Both the position numbers and the translations under genes were made by a program. From the NCBI GenBank assembly GCA_947627445.1, contig CANQWA010000007.1:1-64000 (forward strand): 64,000 bases of DNA, read 5' to 3'. Numbering within the stretch: the stretch's first letter is position 1; every line of letters begins with the position of its first letter. The stretch is from an uncultured Ruminococcus sp. GTDB lineage: Bacteria; Bacillota; Clostridia; Oscillospirales; Ruminococcaceae. Positions 63,565 to 64,000 of the stretch are shown here, one piece after another. A model generated the notes under the pieces. The model searched no databases and had not been told where the DNA came from. It worked only from the letters and a program-made list of their open reading frames with translations.

Positions 63565-64000
63565 TTGGATGTTTTTAATAACATCATCGTGACAATCAAT
63601 GACTTCATATGGAGCTATCCACTTGTTGTAGCAGTTCTTGTCTGCGGCGCTCTTCTCACAGTCCGTCTTGGTTTTGTTCAAGTGAAAGCGCTGGGCAAAG
63701 CGCTGAAACTGATGGTTCAGAACGAGGAATCTGGCAGCGGCGAAGTTTCCAGCTTTGCGGCTCTTTGTACGGCACTTTCTGCTACCGTGGGAACGGGCAA
63801 TATCGTTGGCGTTGCCACTGCAGTTGCAGCCGGCGGTCCGGGTGCGCTGTTCTGGATGGAAATTGCAGCATTCTTTGGCATGGCGACCAAGTATGCAGAG
63901 GGACTTCTGGCAGTAAAATTTCGTATCAAAGATGATAACGGCAATATTCTCGGCGGACCATTCTACTACATCGAAAACGGACTGGGCAGTAAGTGGAAAT
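63565..64000 (+). CDS. Alanine/glycine:cation symporter, AGCS family (partial)
   Basis: The first 145 residues of a sodium- or proton-coupled amino-acid symporter are present, and the gene runs off the right edge. It shows a first membrane segment (about 15-35), the AGCS motif ALSATVGTGNIVGVATA (about 74-90) and GGPGALFWMEIAAFFGMATK, followed by GGPFYYIENGLG. The start is taken as TTG at 63565 because GAGGAG lies nine bases before it; the ATG at 63556 touches that site and is unlikely. It has its own promoter with a perfect hairpin at the start of the RNA. Confidence 0.93.
   Translation, partial: MDVFNNIIVTINDFIWSYPLVVAVLVCGALLTVRLGFVQVKALGKALKLMVQNEESGSGEVSSFAALCTALSATVGTGNIVGVATAVAAGGPGALFWMEIAAFFGMATKYAEGLLAVKFRIKDDNGNILGGPFYYIENGLGSKWK

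Overview
The window looks like the chromosome of a low-to-mid GC clostridial Firmicute, probably Ruminococcaceae/Oscillospiraceae. The support is inference from gene content: a V-type (Na+-signature) ATPase operon, PurL in its long single-chain form, MtaB, a DUF177-rpmF pair with a four-cysteine L32, a BofC-like small protein, strong AAAGGAGG-type ribosome binding sites and sigma-A promoters with 17-bp spacers. No rRNA, tRNA, CRISPR array or complete insertion sequence was seen. Both window ends cut a transporter gene (amt on the left, an AGCS alanine/glycine symporter on the right).

Layout. 1-2.8 kb: amt with a terminator-like leader, the Fe-S ATPase mrp, then 1.26 kb without a protein gene that holds a promoter and a pseudoknotted RNA candidate. 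2.8-6.8 kb: an alpha/beta-hydrolase and a MacB-like ABC exporter. 6.9-15.8 kb (minus): the glycolytic operon pgk-small membrane protein-tpiA-gpmI, then uvrB-uvrA. 15.9-28.9 kb (mostly minus): a GtrB/GT-C-like surface glycosylation pair, a class A PBP with an RNA methyltransferase, a BofC-like protein (plus), and mtaB-purL. 29-36.7 kb (plus): an HPr-like protein lacking the phosphorylatable His, a carboxypeptidase-like protein that has lost all three catalytic motifs, pgi, a small P-loop protein, DUF177-rpmF, and der-plsY-gpsA. 36.9-45.4 kb (minus): an eight-gene V-ATPase operon with an attenuator-like leader. 45.9-49.1 kb: a BvgS-like hybrid sensor kinase.

49-62.7 kb (minus) is an accessory island and the most interesting part. 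It holds four paralogous lipoproteins that share a CxKPNCTHx4C motif, two small Sec-exported proteins with near-identical signal peptides, two ABC transporters of the immunity/efflux type, and a response regulator/histidine kinase pair. A promoter-leader cassette of about 210 bp occurs three times. Each copy precedes a small exported protein (intact twice, eroded once) followed by a lipoprotein. Two copies of a 161-bp MITE-like element, a frameshifted lipoprotein gene and a histidine kinase remnant show that the island is rearranging. My working model is a multiplied exported-peptide/lipoprotein system with self-protection transporters. It is inferred from organisation only, and no function has been demonstrated.

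62.9-64 kb: an Hsp20 chaperone and the start of an AGCS symporter whose transcript begins with a perfect 18-bp hairpin.
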